Assembly: GCF_017573545.1 (NCBI RefSeq)
Contig: NZ_JAGEOK010000005.1
Location: 186,001 to 250,000, forward strand
Direction: 5' to 3'
DNA from: Actinomadura nitritigenes
GTDB lineage: Bacteria > Actinomycetota > Actinomycetes > Streptosporangiales > Streptosporangiaceae
Length of the DNA stretch: 64,000 bases
Of the stretch, positions 24,587 through 32,520 are shown piece after piece. How positions within the stretch are numbered: position 1 is the stretch's first letter; each line of letters begins with the position of its first letter. The notes beneath the pieces are model-generated. The model made no database searches. It was not told where the DNA came from and saw only the letters and a list, made by a program, of their open reading frames with translations. Position numbers and translations under genes: made by a program.

Positions 24587-26136
24587 TGCGGCTGGTTCCC
24601 GTGCTTGCGGCTCGGCCGGGGCACGTACTTGGCGGCGAGCATGTCGAGCGCGTCGACGATCCGGACCCGCGTCTCCGCCGGGTCGATCACCTCGTCCACC
24701 AGGCCGCGCTCGGCCGCGTGGAACGGGTCCATCAGCTCGCGCCGGTAGTCCTCGACGCGGGCCCGGCGCTCGGCCTCCGGGTCGTCGGCGGCGGCGATCT
24801 CCCGCCGGTACACGACGTTCACCGCCGCCTCGGCGCCCATCACGGCGATCTCGTTGGTCGGCCAGGCGAGGGACACGTCCGCTCCGATCGACCGCGAGTC
24901 CATCACGATGTACGCGCCGCCGTACGCCTTGCGCAGGACGAGCTGCACGCGCGGCACGGTGGCGTCGCAGTACGCGTAGAGCAGCTTGGCGCCGTGCCGG
25001 ATGATCCCGCCGTGCTCCTGGTCCACCCCGGGCAGGAAGCCCGGCACGTCCACCAGCGTCACGATCGGGATGTTGAACGCGTCGCAGAACTGGACGAACC
25101 GGGACGCCTTCTCCGCGGCGGTGATGTCCAGGACCCCGGCCGTCTCCGCGGGCTGGTTGGCCACCAGCCCGGTGACCCGGCCCGCGAACCGGACGAACGC
25201 GCACACCACCGTCGTGCCCCACATCTCATGGATCTCGAACATCTCACCGTCGTCGACGATCTCCTCGACGACGGCGCGCACGTCGTAGGCGGCCTTCGCG
25301 TCGACCGGCACCATGTCGCGCAGCGCCGGGCACGACCGGTCCGGCGGGTCGGCGGTGGGCCGCTCGGGCGCGAACCGGGTGTTGTCGGACGGCAGCAGCG
25401 ACAGCAGGTACCGCACGTCCGCGAGGCACTCCTCCTCGCCGTCGTACATCGCCTCGGCGACCCCGGTCCGGGACGCGTGCACCTCGGCGCCGCCCAGCTC
25501 CTCATGGGTGATCGTCTCGCCGGTGACCGCGCCGACCACGTCCGGGCCGGTGATGAACATCTGCGCGGTGTCGCGCACCATGAAGACGAAGTCGGTGAGC
25601 GACGGCGAGTACGCCGCGCCGCCCGCGCACGGGCCGAGCATCACGCTGATCTGCGGGATCACCCCGGAGTTGCGGACGTTGCGCTGGAAGATGCCGCCGT
25701 ATCCGGCGAGCGCGGTCACGCCCTCCTGGATGCGCGCGCCCGCCCCGTCGCAGAGCCCGACCAGCGGCGCGCCCGCCTTCGCCGCCAGGTCCATGATCTT
25801 GTGGATCTTGGCGGCGTGCGCCTCGCCGAGGCTGCCGCCGAAGACCCGGAAGTCGTGCGCGTAGGCGAACACCCGCCGGCCCTCGACCAGGCCCCAGCCG
25901 ACCACGACGCCGTCCGTCGGCGGGCGCCGGCCCTCCATGCCGAAGCCCTGCGCCCGGTGCCGCCGAAACGTCTCGATCTCGGTGAAGGTGCCCTCGTCGA
26001 ACAGCAGGTCGAGCCGTTCCCGGACGGTCAGCTTCCCCTTGGACCTCTGGGCCTTCATGCCCCGGTCGCCGCCGGCCTCGGCGGCGGCGCGGCGCTCGGC
26101 CTCCAGCCGGGCCACGCGGGCCCTCATCTCAGACAC
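24583..26136 (-). CDS. Acyl-CoA carboxylase beta (carboxyltransferase) subunit
   Basis: This 517-residue carboxyltransferase is of the PccB/AccB type, with the crotonase-like halves (GVVVGWGLVEGRRVFAYAHD and DVPGFLPGVDQE). The residue known to tune substrate in Streptomyces PccB/AccB (Asp versus Ile at 422 there) is Ile410 here, in GGAYIVMDS. That favours an enzyme able to use acetyl-CoA and make malonyl-CoA. No biotinylated alpha subunit is nearby, so a housekeeping one must serve. It is coupled by an 8-base overlap to the flavin reductase upstream. It probably feeds malonyl (and perhaps methylmalonyl) extender units to both PKS systems. Confidence 0.93.
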   Translation of the reverse strand: MSEMRARVARLEAERRAAAEAGGDRGMKAQRSKGKLTVRERLDLLFDEGTFTEIETFRRHRAQGFGMEGRRPPTDGVVVGWGLVEGRRVFAYAHDFRVFGGSLGEAHAAKIHKIMDLAAKAGAPLVGLCDGAGARIQEGVTALAGYGGIFQRNVRNSGVIPQISVMLGPCAGGAAYSPSLTDFVFMVRDTAQMFITGPDVVGAVTGETITHEELGGAEVHASRTGVAEAMYDGEEECLADVRYLLSLLPSDNTRFAPERPTADPPDRSCPALRDMVPVDAKAAYDVRAVVEEIVDDGEMFEIHEMWGTTVVCAFVRFAGRVTGLVANQPAETAGVLDITAAEKASRFVQFCDAFNIPIVTLVDVPGFLPGVDQEHGGIIRHGAKLLYAYCDATVPRVQLVLRKAYGGAYIVMDSRSIGADVSLAWPTNEIAVMGAEAAVNVVYRREIAAADDPEAERRARVEDYRRELMDPFHAAERGLVDEVIDPAETRVRIVDALDMLAAKYVPRPSRKHGNQPQ

Positions 26137-26614
26137 TCCCGTACCCTCCGTCGGCGAAGACCAGCGGTCTGGCGTCGCGGAGCCGGCCCGCCGCCACCAC
26201 CAGGCCGACCACCACGTGGTGGTCGCCGAGCCCGACGACGTCCACGACTCTGCAGTCGACGAACCCGGCGGCCTCGGCGAGCACCGGCGATCCCGTCGCC
26301 GCGGTGACGACCTCCTGCCCGGCGAACCGGTCCACCCCGGGCGCCGCGAAACGGCGCGCCAGGGGCTCCTGGCCGGCGCACAGGAAGCTCACCGCGAAGC
26401 AGCCCGCCCGTTCCACCACCGGCCACGTCCGCGACCCGGATCCGATGCAGAACAGGACGAGCGGCGGTTCCAGCGAGACGGAGGTGAACGAGTTCATCGT
26501 CGTCCCGGCCGGTCCGCTCCCGGCGTCCGCGGCCGCCACCGTCACTCCGGTGGCGAAGCCGCGCATCACCGAGCGGAACCTGCCGGCCTGCACGGGTCGG
26601 ATCTGGCGGAGCAC
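26129..26614 (-). CDS. Flavin reductase (ActVB/HpaC-like)
   Basis: This 161-residue protein belongs to the split-barrel flavin reductases: RSVMRGFATGVTVAA, the substrate loop TTMNSFTSVSLEPPLV, the core FAVSFLCAGQ and a C-terminal GDHHVVVGLVV strand. Such proteins reduce FMN or FAD with NAD(P)H and hand it to two-component monooxygenases. The acyl-CoA-dehydrogenase-fold hydroxylase at 5.1 kb is the obvious client. The start is GTG with a GGAAGGA site. It leads the carboxylase beta/epsilon operon. Confidence 0.9.
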   Translation of the reverse strand: MLRQIRPVQAGRFRSVMRGFATGVTVAAADAGSGPAGTTMNSFTSVSLEPPLVLFCIGSGSRTWPVVERAGCFAVSFLCAGQEPLARRFAAPGVDRFAGQEVVTAATGSPVLAEAAGFVDCRVVDVVGLGDHHVVVGLVVAAGRLRDARPLVFADGGYGSV

Positions 26615-26647
26615 GGCGGTCCTTCCGCTGGGCGAACGATCGCCGAC

Positions 26648-26679
26648 AACGTAGGACGCGCGCGTCGAGCCCGGTTCGC
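26648..26679 (-). promoter_or_regulatory. Possible SARP-type promoter of flavin reductase operon
   Basis: On the minus strand GCGAACC (26679-26673), 4 bp, TCGACGC (26668-26662), 8 bp and TACGTT (26653-26648), a good -10, stand upstream of the GTG at 26614. The spacing equals that of the two stronger candidate SARP sites, but the first heptamer matches less well. Confidence 0.45.
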
Positions 26680-26720
26680 GTCCCGTCAGAGCCCGGCCGT
26701 GCGGGAGGACAGGCGCGGTT

Positions 26721-27362
26721 CTAGTGCTCGTTCCGCGGGGGTTCGATGAGGCCCGCGTGGGAGGCGCGGTTCACGGCGTCGAGCCGCGACCCCGCGCCGA
26801 GCTTGGCGAAGATGTTGCGCAGGTGGCGCTTGACCGTGGCCTCGGTGAGGGAGAGCCGGTTCGCGATCTGCCGGTTGGTGAGCGCCCGCGCGGTGAGCTC
26901 CAGCACCTGCCGCTCCCGCTCGGTGAGCTGGACCGGCTGCGCCCCGTCGTCCTCGGGCAGGCTGCGCCGCGAGACGCTCAGCACGATGCGCTCCGGATCC
27001 TCCACCGCCTGGATCGCCGCGACCAGCTCGTGCCGCGTGACCGTCTTCAGCAGGTAGCCGCGGATGCCCGCCTCCAGCAGCGCGCGCAGCAGCTCGGGGC
27101 CCTCCTGCATGCTGAGGATGATGACCTTGGTGCCCGGCGACCGCCGCCGGATGCGCCGCACCGTGGTGACGGCGTCCGGGCCGAGCCCGCCGACCTCCAG
27201 CAGGACGACGTCGGGACGCTGCTCGGTGACGATCGTGACGGCCTCGTCGCCGTCGCCGGCCTCCCCCACCACCTTCAGCCCGGCGTCCTCTTCGAGGATC
27301 TCGCGCACCCCCTGCCGGACGAGGGTGTGGCTGTCGACGATCAGAACGGTCCGCGGTGTCAA
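26721..27362 (-). CDS. NarL/LuxR response regulator with atypical receiver
   Basis: This protein of about 213 residues has a receiver (1-120) and a LuxR-type helix-turn-helix (LTERERQVLELTARALTNRQ to SRLDAVNRA). The phosphoacceptor position is Glu56 in VVLLEVGG instead of Asp, and the acidic pair at the start is Asp10-Ser11. The conserved Lys in YLLKT remains. It is therefore probably regulated without normal phosphorylation, as in JadR1-like atypical regulators. No kinase gene is adjacent. The best in-frame start is TTG; a longer form cannot be excluded. It sits at the right edge of the PKS cluster and is a plausible second pathway regulator. Confidence 0.9.
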   Translation of the reverse strand: MTPRTVLIVDSHTLVRQGVREILEEDAGLKVVGEAGDGDEAVTIVTEQRPDVVLLEVGGLGPDAVTTVRRIRRRSPGTKVIILSMQEGPELLRALLEAGIRGYLLKTVTRHELVAAIQAVEDPERIVLSVSRRSLPEDDGAQPVQLTERERQVLELTARALTNRQIANRLSLTEATVKRHLRNIFAKLGAGSRLDAVNRASHAGLIEPPRNEH

Positions 27363-28120
27363 GACCGCCCCCGCGCGCCGGCGTCCGTCCGCGCCGGCCG
27401 AAGAACACCCATCACGGGGAATCCGGCGGCATGCTCACTCGGGCATTCGCTCATGAAGGCTCCGATCGGCGCGGTCTGGTTGCCGTTGGAGTCCGGACGG
27501 CGCCCACATCGCCACCCATCCCGCCGTATTGCGTTTTTGAAAGATCAACCGATTTCAGAAACACACCCCGTGACCCAGGGCGAGCCAACGGTAACACGCA
27601 CCGATCTGCCCCGCCACCCGCACCCATCGCCATGACAAATCGCAACTACCCGCCTGTCAAGGCGACCGGTATCGCCACCTTCCCGAACGGCCGACTTCAC
27701 TGCGGAGCACCCCTTGTTCAGCGCCCCGAAACCCGGGTTCGGGAACCGGCGCCAGCCCGCTCCCGCACCATCGGAGGCCGTCGCCGACCGCGCTCCGCGG
27801 GGCGCTCCGACGCGACGACCGGCATCGTCCCGGCCCGCCGGCGGTTTTCCCGGCCCCCGGCCAATTCCGGCCGCCATCGAATCGCGGACCGGGAATCAGG
27901 CCGTGCGGTGACGGGATGATTCCGGCGGTGCGCGCCGAGTCACATGCCGCAGAATGCGGTCGTCAACCGTCCCCCGGAGTTCCTTGCTCAAACTTCCCGA
28001 TTGTCACCCCTTCCGGACCGGGAACACGGAAATCACGGCCGCCCCCCCGCGTCGCCAGGCCCTAAGAGCGCCGATGGGCGGCCCGGTGAGCCTGAGGATG
28101 CGGGGGGCGGCCTTGTCAGG
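27363..28120. other. Gene-free stretch at the cluster boundary
   Basis: I see no convincing gene here. Short frames on both strands lack family features and ribosome sites. Base composition is lower in GC than the flanks, with runs such as TTTTTGAAAGATCAA near 27535. It probably holds the promoter of the response regulator and marks the right border of the PKS cluster. Confidence 0.6.
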
Positions 28121-28168
28121 TCACTGGGAAAGGACCTCCTGCGTGAGGTAGAGCGGCATCGAGTCCTC

Positions 28169-30016
28169 TCACTGGCTGTCGGTCAGCAGCTTCTTGTCGG
28201 AGCCGTCCGCCTTCATGCTGAAGATCTGGCCGTACGGCTGGAAGGTGTTGTCGTACAGCGCCGCCTCCTGGCGGAAGCCGTACATTCCGCTGTTGTAGAG
28301 GATGCGGCCGTCGTGGTTCCAGACGGCGTGGCCGTCGTTCGAGCCGCTGCTCGTCAGGACCCGCAGGCCGGTTCCGTCGGGCCGGATGGTGCACACGTCG
28401 AAGTTGGTGTCGCTCGTCCTGCGAGTGAAGAGGATGAGCGCGCCGTCCGCAGACCAGTCGGGAAGGTTGTCGGGCTCGGTGGTGAGGACGCGCGTCGCCC
28501 CGGTCCTGAGGTCCAGGATGCGCAGGCCCTTGGCGTCCGCGCCCCACACGCGGTAGACGATCTGGTTCCCGTCCGCCGAGTAGCTCGGGAAGCCGGCGTT
28601 GGTCGTGCCGTCGGTGAGCTTCTCGAAGCCCGAGCCGTCGCTCCGCACCCGCGCGACCACGGCGGTCATCTCCGCCCGCTCCTGGAACCAGCCGCCGAGG
28701 CCGAAGGCGATCCATTCGCCGTCCGGCGACCACGCGGGCCGGAACGCGCCGGCCAGCCCCTTGGCGATCAGCACCGGGTCGAGGCCGCTGGTCGCGTTGT
28801 CGAAGACGACCCGGCGGTCCGTGCCGTCCGGGCGCAGGGTGACGATCGAGGAGTTGCCGAGCTGCTTCTCGGTGATGGCGAGGCGGCCCTGCCTCGACAG
28901 GACGGGGAACACGTCGCAGTGCCGGTACTCCCAGTCGGAGTCCCAGCTGTAGAGCGGCGTGTCGAGCGGGCGCGGCGTGAAGCCGACCTTCTGGTAGACC
29001 ACCGACTTCCCGTCGGGCGTCCACACCGGGGAGCGCAGCGCCCGCTTGACCGCCGGCAGGGTCCCCGCCGTGTAGGCCAGGCCCTCGTCGGCCCCGCCCT
29101 TGACCAGGTAGCCGATCTCGGTGGCGTTCACGTACTGGGGCGAGACCTTCAGGTCGGGACCGGAGGTGTGCTCGACGCGCGCGCCGGTCGCGACGTCGAC
29201 CGAGACGATCTGGGACTCGACCCTCCCGATGCCCTCCGGGCGGTGGGCGAGCCAGGTCCCCTCGGTCGTGATCTCGTAGAAGACGATCCGGCTGCCGTCC
29301 GGCGACCACTTCGGCGAGCCGAGGCAGTAGCCCGGCCGGGACGCGACCTGCCGGAACCCGGTGCCGTCAGGGCGGATGACGTAGATGCCGAGCTCCTGCG
29401 TGTGCTCCCAGCCGCGGCCGTCGTCATGCCCGCGCCAGGCCGTGTCGCGGTCGCTGGAGAAGGCGATCCACCGCCCGTCGGGCGACCAGGACGGGCGGAA
29501 GTGGCCGTCGGGAAGGGCGGGGTCGCCGGCGACCGGCGAGCCGCCGGTCAGGCAGCGCGTCGCGTTGGTGCGCAGGTCGAGCACCCAGATGTGCGCCTTG
29601 TGGTCGCCGCGGGTGGAGACGAAGGCCAGCCTGGTCCCGTCCGGTGACAGGACGCCGGAGTCGTTCATGGCCGCGCCGACCACCAGGGGCTGGATGCCCG
29701 TGCCGTCGATGCGGGCCCGGTAGAGGCAGGAGTTCCCGTCGCCCGTCCGCTCCGAGGTGAAGACGACCGATCGGCCGTCGGCGGAGACGGCGGCGTTGTA
29801 GTCGTATCCCGCCGTCGCCAGCAGTCTGCGCTCGTTGCCGCCGTCGCTGTCGCAGATGTAGAGGTCCGAGGACGACGGACCGATCCGGTTCATCAGCATC
29901 ACGCCCTTCTTGCCGGCCGCGGCGGACGCCACGGAGAAGGGCCTGGGCAGCAGGGTGGCGCCGACCGTGACCGCGCCGGCCGCCAGGAACGTCCTGCGCC
30001 TCATGCTGGTTTCCAT
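28169..30016 (-). CDS. Tat-exported TolB/WD40-like beta-propeller protein
   Basis: This 615-residue protein has a twin-arginine-like signal (MRRRTFLAAG, hydrophobic stretch, AxA near residue 33) followed by many PD40-type blades (repeated WSPDGRWIAFSSD, SPDGTRLAFVS, WTPDGKSVVYQ). It is likely an extracellular beta-propeller that binds protein or polysaccharide. The frame ends at TGA 28169-28171 after LLTDSQ. If that codon were TGG the protein would continue EDSMPLYLTQEVLSQ to a TGA at 28121, a natural-looking C-terminus. A recent nonsense change removing 16 residues is possible. Start ATG 30016; ATG 30004 would sit directly at the RRR motif. Confidence 0.8.
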   Translation of the reverse strand: METSMRRRTFLAAGAVTVGATLLPRPFSVASAAAGKKGVMLMNRIGPSSSDLYICDSDGGNERRLLATAGYDYNAAVSADGRSVVFTSERTGDGNSCLYRARIDGTGIQPLVVGAAMNDSGVLSPDGTRLAFVSTRGDHKAHIWVLDLRTNATRCLTGGSPVAGDPALPDGHFRPSWSPDGRWIAFSSDRDTAWRGHDDGRGWEHTQELGIYVIRPDGTGFRQVASRPGYCLGSPKWSPDGSRIVFYEITTEGTWLAHRPEGIGRVESQIVSVDVATGARVEHTSGPDLKVSPQYVNATEIGYLVKGGADEGLAYTAGTLPAVKRALRSPVWTPDGKSVVYQKVGFTPRPLDTPLYSWDSDWEYRHCDVFPVLSRQGRLAITEKQLGNSSIVTLRPDGTDRRVVFDNATSGLDPVLIAKGLAGAFRPAWSPDGEWIAFGLGGWFQERAEMTAVVARVRSDGSGFEKLTDGTTNAGFPSYSADGNQIVYRVWGADAKGLRILDLRTGATRVLTTEPDNLPDWSADGALILFTRRTSDTNFDVCTIRPDGTGLRVLTSSGSNDGHAVWNHDGRILYNSGMYGFRQEAALYDNTFQPYGQIFSMKADGSDKKLLTDSQ

Positions 30017-30093
30017 CGCTCTACCATTCCTTTCGCTCGTCCCCCGAGCCTTCTCCGGAATGGCGGTGGGGCCGTTCCCGCCGCCGGGTCATG

Positions 30094-30864
30094 TCACGAC
30101 TGGCCATCGGCCGGCAGGTACGTGTTGGTCCAGTTGTCGGAGGTGACCTTCGCGCCGTCGGGGAGCGCCCCGAGGGAGTTGACGAAGGCGAGGGTCTTGG
30201 TCCATCCGGCGTCGTCCATCGCGCCGCTCTTCGGCCACTCGACCAGCGCGACGCTGCTCTGCAGCACCGGGTCCGGGACGCCGGACTGAACCTTCCGCGC
30301 CACGCTCAACACCGTCGGGTCGCCCTGGTGGGTGGCCAGGTAGCCGTTCGCCTGCTGGACGGCCGCGACGAACTTCTTGGCGGCGGACGCGTGCCCCGAC
30401 AGGTACGTCTTGGTCGCCACGACGACCTCGCCGTATCCGGCCTGGGCGGCGGCCCACATGGGGGCCTTCTTCGGGTCGACCACCGGGCTGGGCGGCCGCC
30501 ATCCCCAGCCCGTAGGACGCGCCGGAGAGCATCCTGCACGAGGAGGTTCGGGCACCACCAGACGCCGATCTGCCCAAGGACGAGCAGTGCGATCCCCGGC
30601 GCGAGGACCCAGGCGTCCGGCCGTCAGCCGCGAGACGGCGAGCATCAGGCCGCTTGCGACGTAGAACAGGCCGGAGCCGCCGATGCCGCGCCCGAGCGCG
30701 TAGGCGGCCATGAAGGTGTTGATGCCGGCCGTGCCGAACATGAGCAGGAACATGACCGACGCGGGCCGCCAGGCGTCGCGGTCGACGATGCGGGTCCACA
30801 GCGGGCGGGACGGCTCGACGCCCGGCTCGGCCGAAGCGGCGGCCAGCCCATCGGGCTGCGCGGC
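30094..30864 (-). pseudogene. Chimeric remnant: MFS transporter fused to solute-binding protein
   Basis: A 219-residue open frame (30753-30094) joins two unrelated pieces. The first encodes an MFS segment (FLLMFGTAGINTFMAAYALG, extending in frame upstream to about 30864). It continues in other frames as APGIALLVLGQIGVWW and GASYGLGMAAAQP, so at least two frameshifts occurred. From about 30483 the frame encodes the C-terminal third of an ABC solute-binding protein of the NMT1/SsuA kind (GYGEVVVATKTYLSGHASA, DAGWTKTLAFV). Neither part has a full domain. It is a deletion junction with decay, not a working gene. Confidence 0.7.
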
Positions 30865-30866
30865 GG

Positions 30867-31226
30867 TCAGACGATCTGCGGCGCCAGGCCGCCGAGGGTC
30901 AGCACCCGCCGGACGATGGGTCGCGGGTTGCGGATCCGCAGGGCGCCGGCCTCGCGGTGCAGCCGGTTGCGGGCCCAGATCAGGGTCGACAGGCCGGTGC
31001 AGTCGAGGAACTCCAGCCCGGACATCTCCACCACGAGCGTGCGGGGCCGGTCGGCCAGGGCGGCGCGGACGGCGGCGCGGAACCGGTCCTCGGCGGCCAT
31101 GTCGAGCTCGCCGGACAGCAGCATCACGATCGTGTCGCCGCGGTGGCTGGTGGTGATGCCCGGCGGGTGCGGCGCCCCCGGGGTCATGGCGTCGCCGTCC
31201 CCGGCCGCCGTCAGCGGCTGCGTCAT
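30867..31226 (-). CDS. STAS-domain anti-sigma factor antagonist-like protein
   Basis: This 119-residue protein has one STAS domain: IVMLLSGELDMAAEDRF, TLVVEMSGLEFLDCTGLSTL and a C-terminal helix. The usual phosphorylated Ser position reads DCTGLS, so Thr or Ser may be the target. Such proteins relieve anti-sigma factors in stress responses. The ATG at 31226 has an AGGAGG 11 bases upstream; the in-frame GTG at 31238 overlaps that site and is unlikely. It follows the MerR gene at the end of the heat-shock operon. Confidence 0.85.
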   Translation of the reverse strand: MTQPLTAAGDGDAMTPGAPHPPGITTSHRGDTIVMLLSGELDMAAEDRFRAAVRAALADRPRTLVVEMSGLEFLDCTGLSTLIWARNRLHREAGALRIRNPRPIVRRVLTLGGLAPQIV

Positions 31227-31230
31227 GGTG

Positions 31231-31593
31231 TCACTCACCTCCTGGGCGGGGGCCGGGCCGGCGAGGCGGCCGGCCGGCGGGGTTCTGGCCGAGCGCGGTC
31301 AAGCGTGCGGCCAGTTCGTCGCGTTCGCGGGTGAGCTCGTCGAGTTCGTGCTGGAGCTCGAAGATCCGCCGGATGGCGGGCAGCGTCATGCCCTCGTCCA
31401 TCATGGTGACGACCTGCTGGATGCGGCCGATCTCCCAGCGGCTGTAGCGGCGCTGCCCGCCGGCCGAGCGCTGCGGCGAGACGACCTGCTGGGTGTCGAT
31501 GCGCCGCAGGAACGCCTGCTGCACCTGCAGCATGTCGGCGACCTGCCCCACGGTGAACAGGGCCGCGTACTCGTCATCGATCGGCAATCCCAT
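31231..31593 (-). CDS. MerR-family regulator (HspR-like)
   Basis: This 120-residue protein has an N-terminal MerR winged helix (FTVGQVADMLQVQQAFLRRID, QRRYSRWEIGRIQQVV) and a coiled coil (ELQHELDELTRERDELAARL). There is no C-terminal effector domain. Short MerR proteins of this type (HspR) control heat-shock genes, and it lies directly after an hsp20 gene. The ATG at 31593 is chosen because the family begins there; the upstream open frame has no features. The hsp20 promoter has the long spacer typical of MerR targets. Confidence 0.85.
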   Translation of the reverse strand: MGLPIDDEYAALFTVGQVADMLQVQQAFLRRIDTQQVVSPQRSAGGQRRYSRWEIGRIQQVVTMMDEGMTLPAIRRIFELQHELDELTRERDELAARLTALGQNPAGRPPRRPGPRPGGE

Positions 31594-31867
31594 AACGGCC
31601 CCTCTCACTGTGCGGCCCTCGTCCCGCGCCGCGTCTCGTGCGTCGACGCGGGCCGCTCGCCGGCGGTCCGGCCCGGTCGATGTGCGTTCCCGGGGCGAGC
31701 CCACTTAAGATCATGGCTGCGCGCCTGCCGGGTGTGAAAGCCGACGACCTGGCCCGGCGGGCGCCGCGCACCCACCGGGCCATGGCCTGCGTCGTCACCG
31801 GCCATCGCGCCGGCGCCGGAGCGTTCCGGCGAGCGCTCGGACGCGGGAGGCGATGGCCGCATGCCGG

Positions 31868-32311
31868 TCAGCTCTTGATCGCCCTCTGGTCGCCGGTGTG
31901 CTGGACGGCGACCTTGCGGGGCCTGGCCTGTTCCAGGACGGGGATGCGGACGGCCAGGACGCCGTTGTTGTAGGCGGCCTCGATGGCGTCGGCGTCCAGG
32001 TGCTCCGACAGGTAGACGCGGCGGGTGAAGGCGCCCATCGTGCGCTCGCGGACGAACACCCGCTCGTTGTCACCGAACTCCTCCTCGCGGCGCGCGGTGA
32101 CGGTCAGCACGCCGCGGTCCACGGTGACCTCGATCGAGCCCGGGTCGATACCGGGCAGGTCGAACCGCAGCACCACATCGTCGGCGCGGCGGATCCCGTC
32201 CATCGGCATGCCCGCACCGTCCCCGCGACCGCCCAGCCCCGCCTGCCGGACCGCACGGTCGAATTGACGCTCGAACTCCTGCACGAACGGATCGATCGAC
32301 GTCAGCAGCAT
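31868..32311 (-). CDS. Small heat shock protein (Hsp20/alpha-crystallin)
   Basis: This 147-residue chaperone has the alpha-crystallin domain (VVLRFDLPGIDPGSIEVTVDRGVLTVTA to YNNGVLAVRIPV). The C-terminal IxI-like IPV and the GVL motif are intact. It holds unfolding proteins during stress. A strong GGAGGTGAG ribosome site precedes the ATG, and a promoter is visible at about 32392-32422. The MerR and STAS genes follow 275 bases downstream, probably on the same transcript. Confidence 0.93.
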   Translation of the reverse strand: MLLTSIDPFVQEFERQFDRAVRQAGLGGRGDGAGMPMDGIRRADDVVLRFDLPGIDPGSIEVTVDRGVLTVTARREEEFGDNERVFVRERTMGAFTRRVYLSEHLDADAIEAAYNNGVLAVRIPVLEQARPRKVAVQHTGDQRAIKS

Positions 32312-32391
32312 CCTTGCTCACCTCCGAAGATCCCCGGGACCTCCACACCCCGGGACTACCACTGCCTCACAGGAAGAACCCTGCAACTGAA

Positions 32392-32422
32392 ATTATAGGT
32401 AGCATGCCGCCGCGGTTGTCAA
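32392..32422 (-). promoter_or_regulatory. hsp20 promoter with 19-bp spacer
   Basis: On the minus strand TTGACA (32422-32417) and TATAAT (32397-32392) are perfect consensus hexamers, but 19 bp apart. Overlong spacers are the hallmark of MerR-controlled promoters, and a MerR gene is in the operon. No CTTGAGT-type HspR repeat was seen. Confidence 0.7.
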
Positions 32423-32484
32423 ACACTGGTTCCCCCTCCGGGACGGCCCGCGTCGCTTCGGCTCCCGGGCGGCCACAGGAGAAA

Positions 32485-32513
32485 GGCCCCCGGCCGACCA
32501 TCGGCCGGGGGCC
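32485..32513 (-). terminator. Hairpin terminator after DUF4132 gene
   Basis: A 13-bp perfect stem with a 3-base loop lies 7 bases after the DUF4132 stop. In the minus direction it is followed by TTTCTCC, so it fits a rho-independent terminator. Confidence 0.75.
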
Positions 32514-32520
32514 GGCGGGC

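Noticed and set aside
27545..27877. 110-codon minus-strand frame in the gene-free stretch
   Set aside because: No domain, no ribosome site and an Arg/Gly-rich composition typical of chance frames.
28169..28171. TGA as a selenocysteine codon or programmed read-through in the beta-propeller gene
   Set aside because: No redox motif or SECIS-like hairpin is seen and the context is not a known read-through context; a plain nonsense change is simpler.
30867..32311. Anti-sigma factor or kinase partner for the STAS protein
   Set aside because: No RsbW-like ATPase domain is encoded nearby; neighbours are MerR, Hsp20 and a pseudogene.
32312..32422. HspR (HAIR) inverted repeat upstream of hsp20
   Set aside because: No CTTGAGT-N7-ACTCAAG-like sequence could be found.
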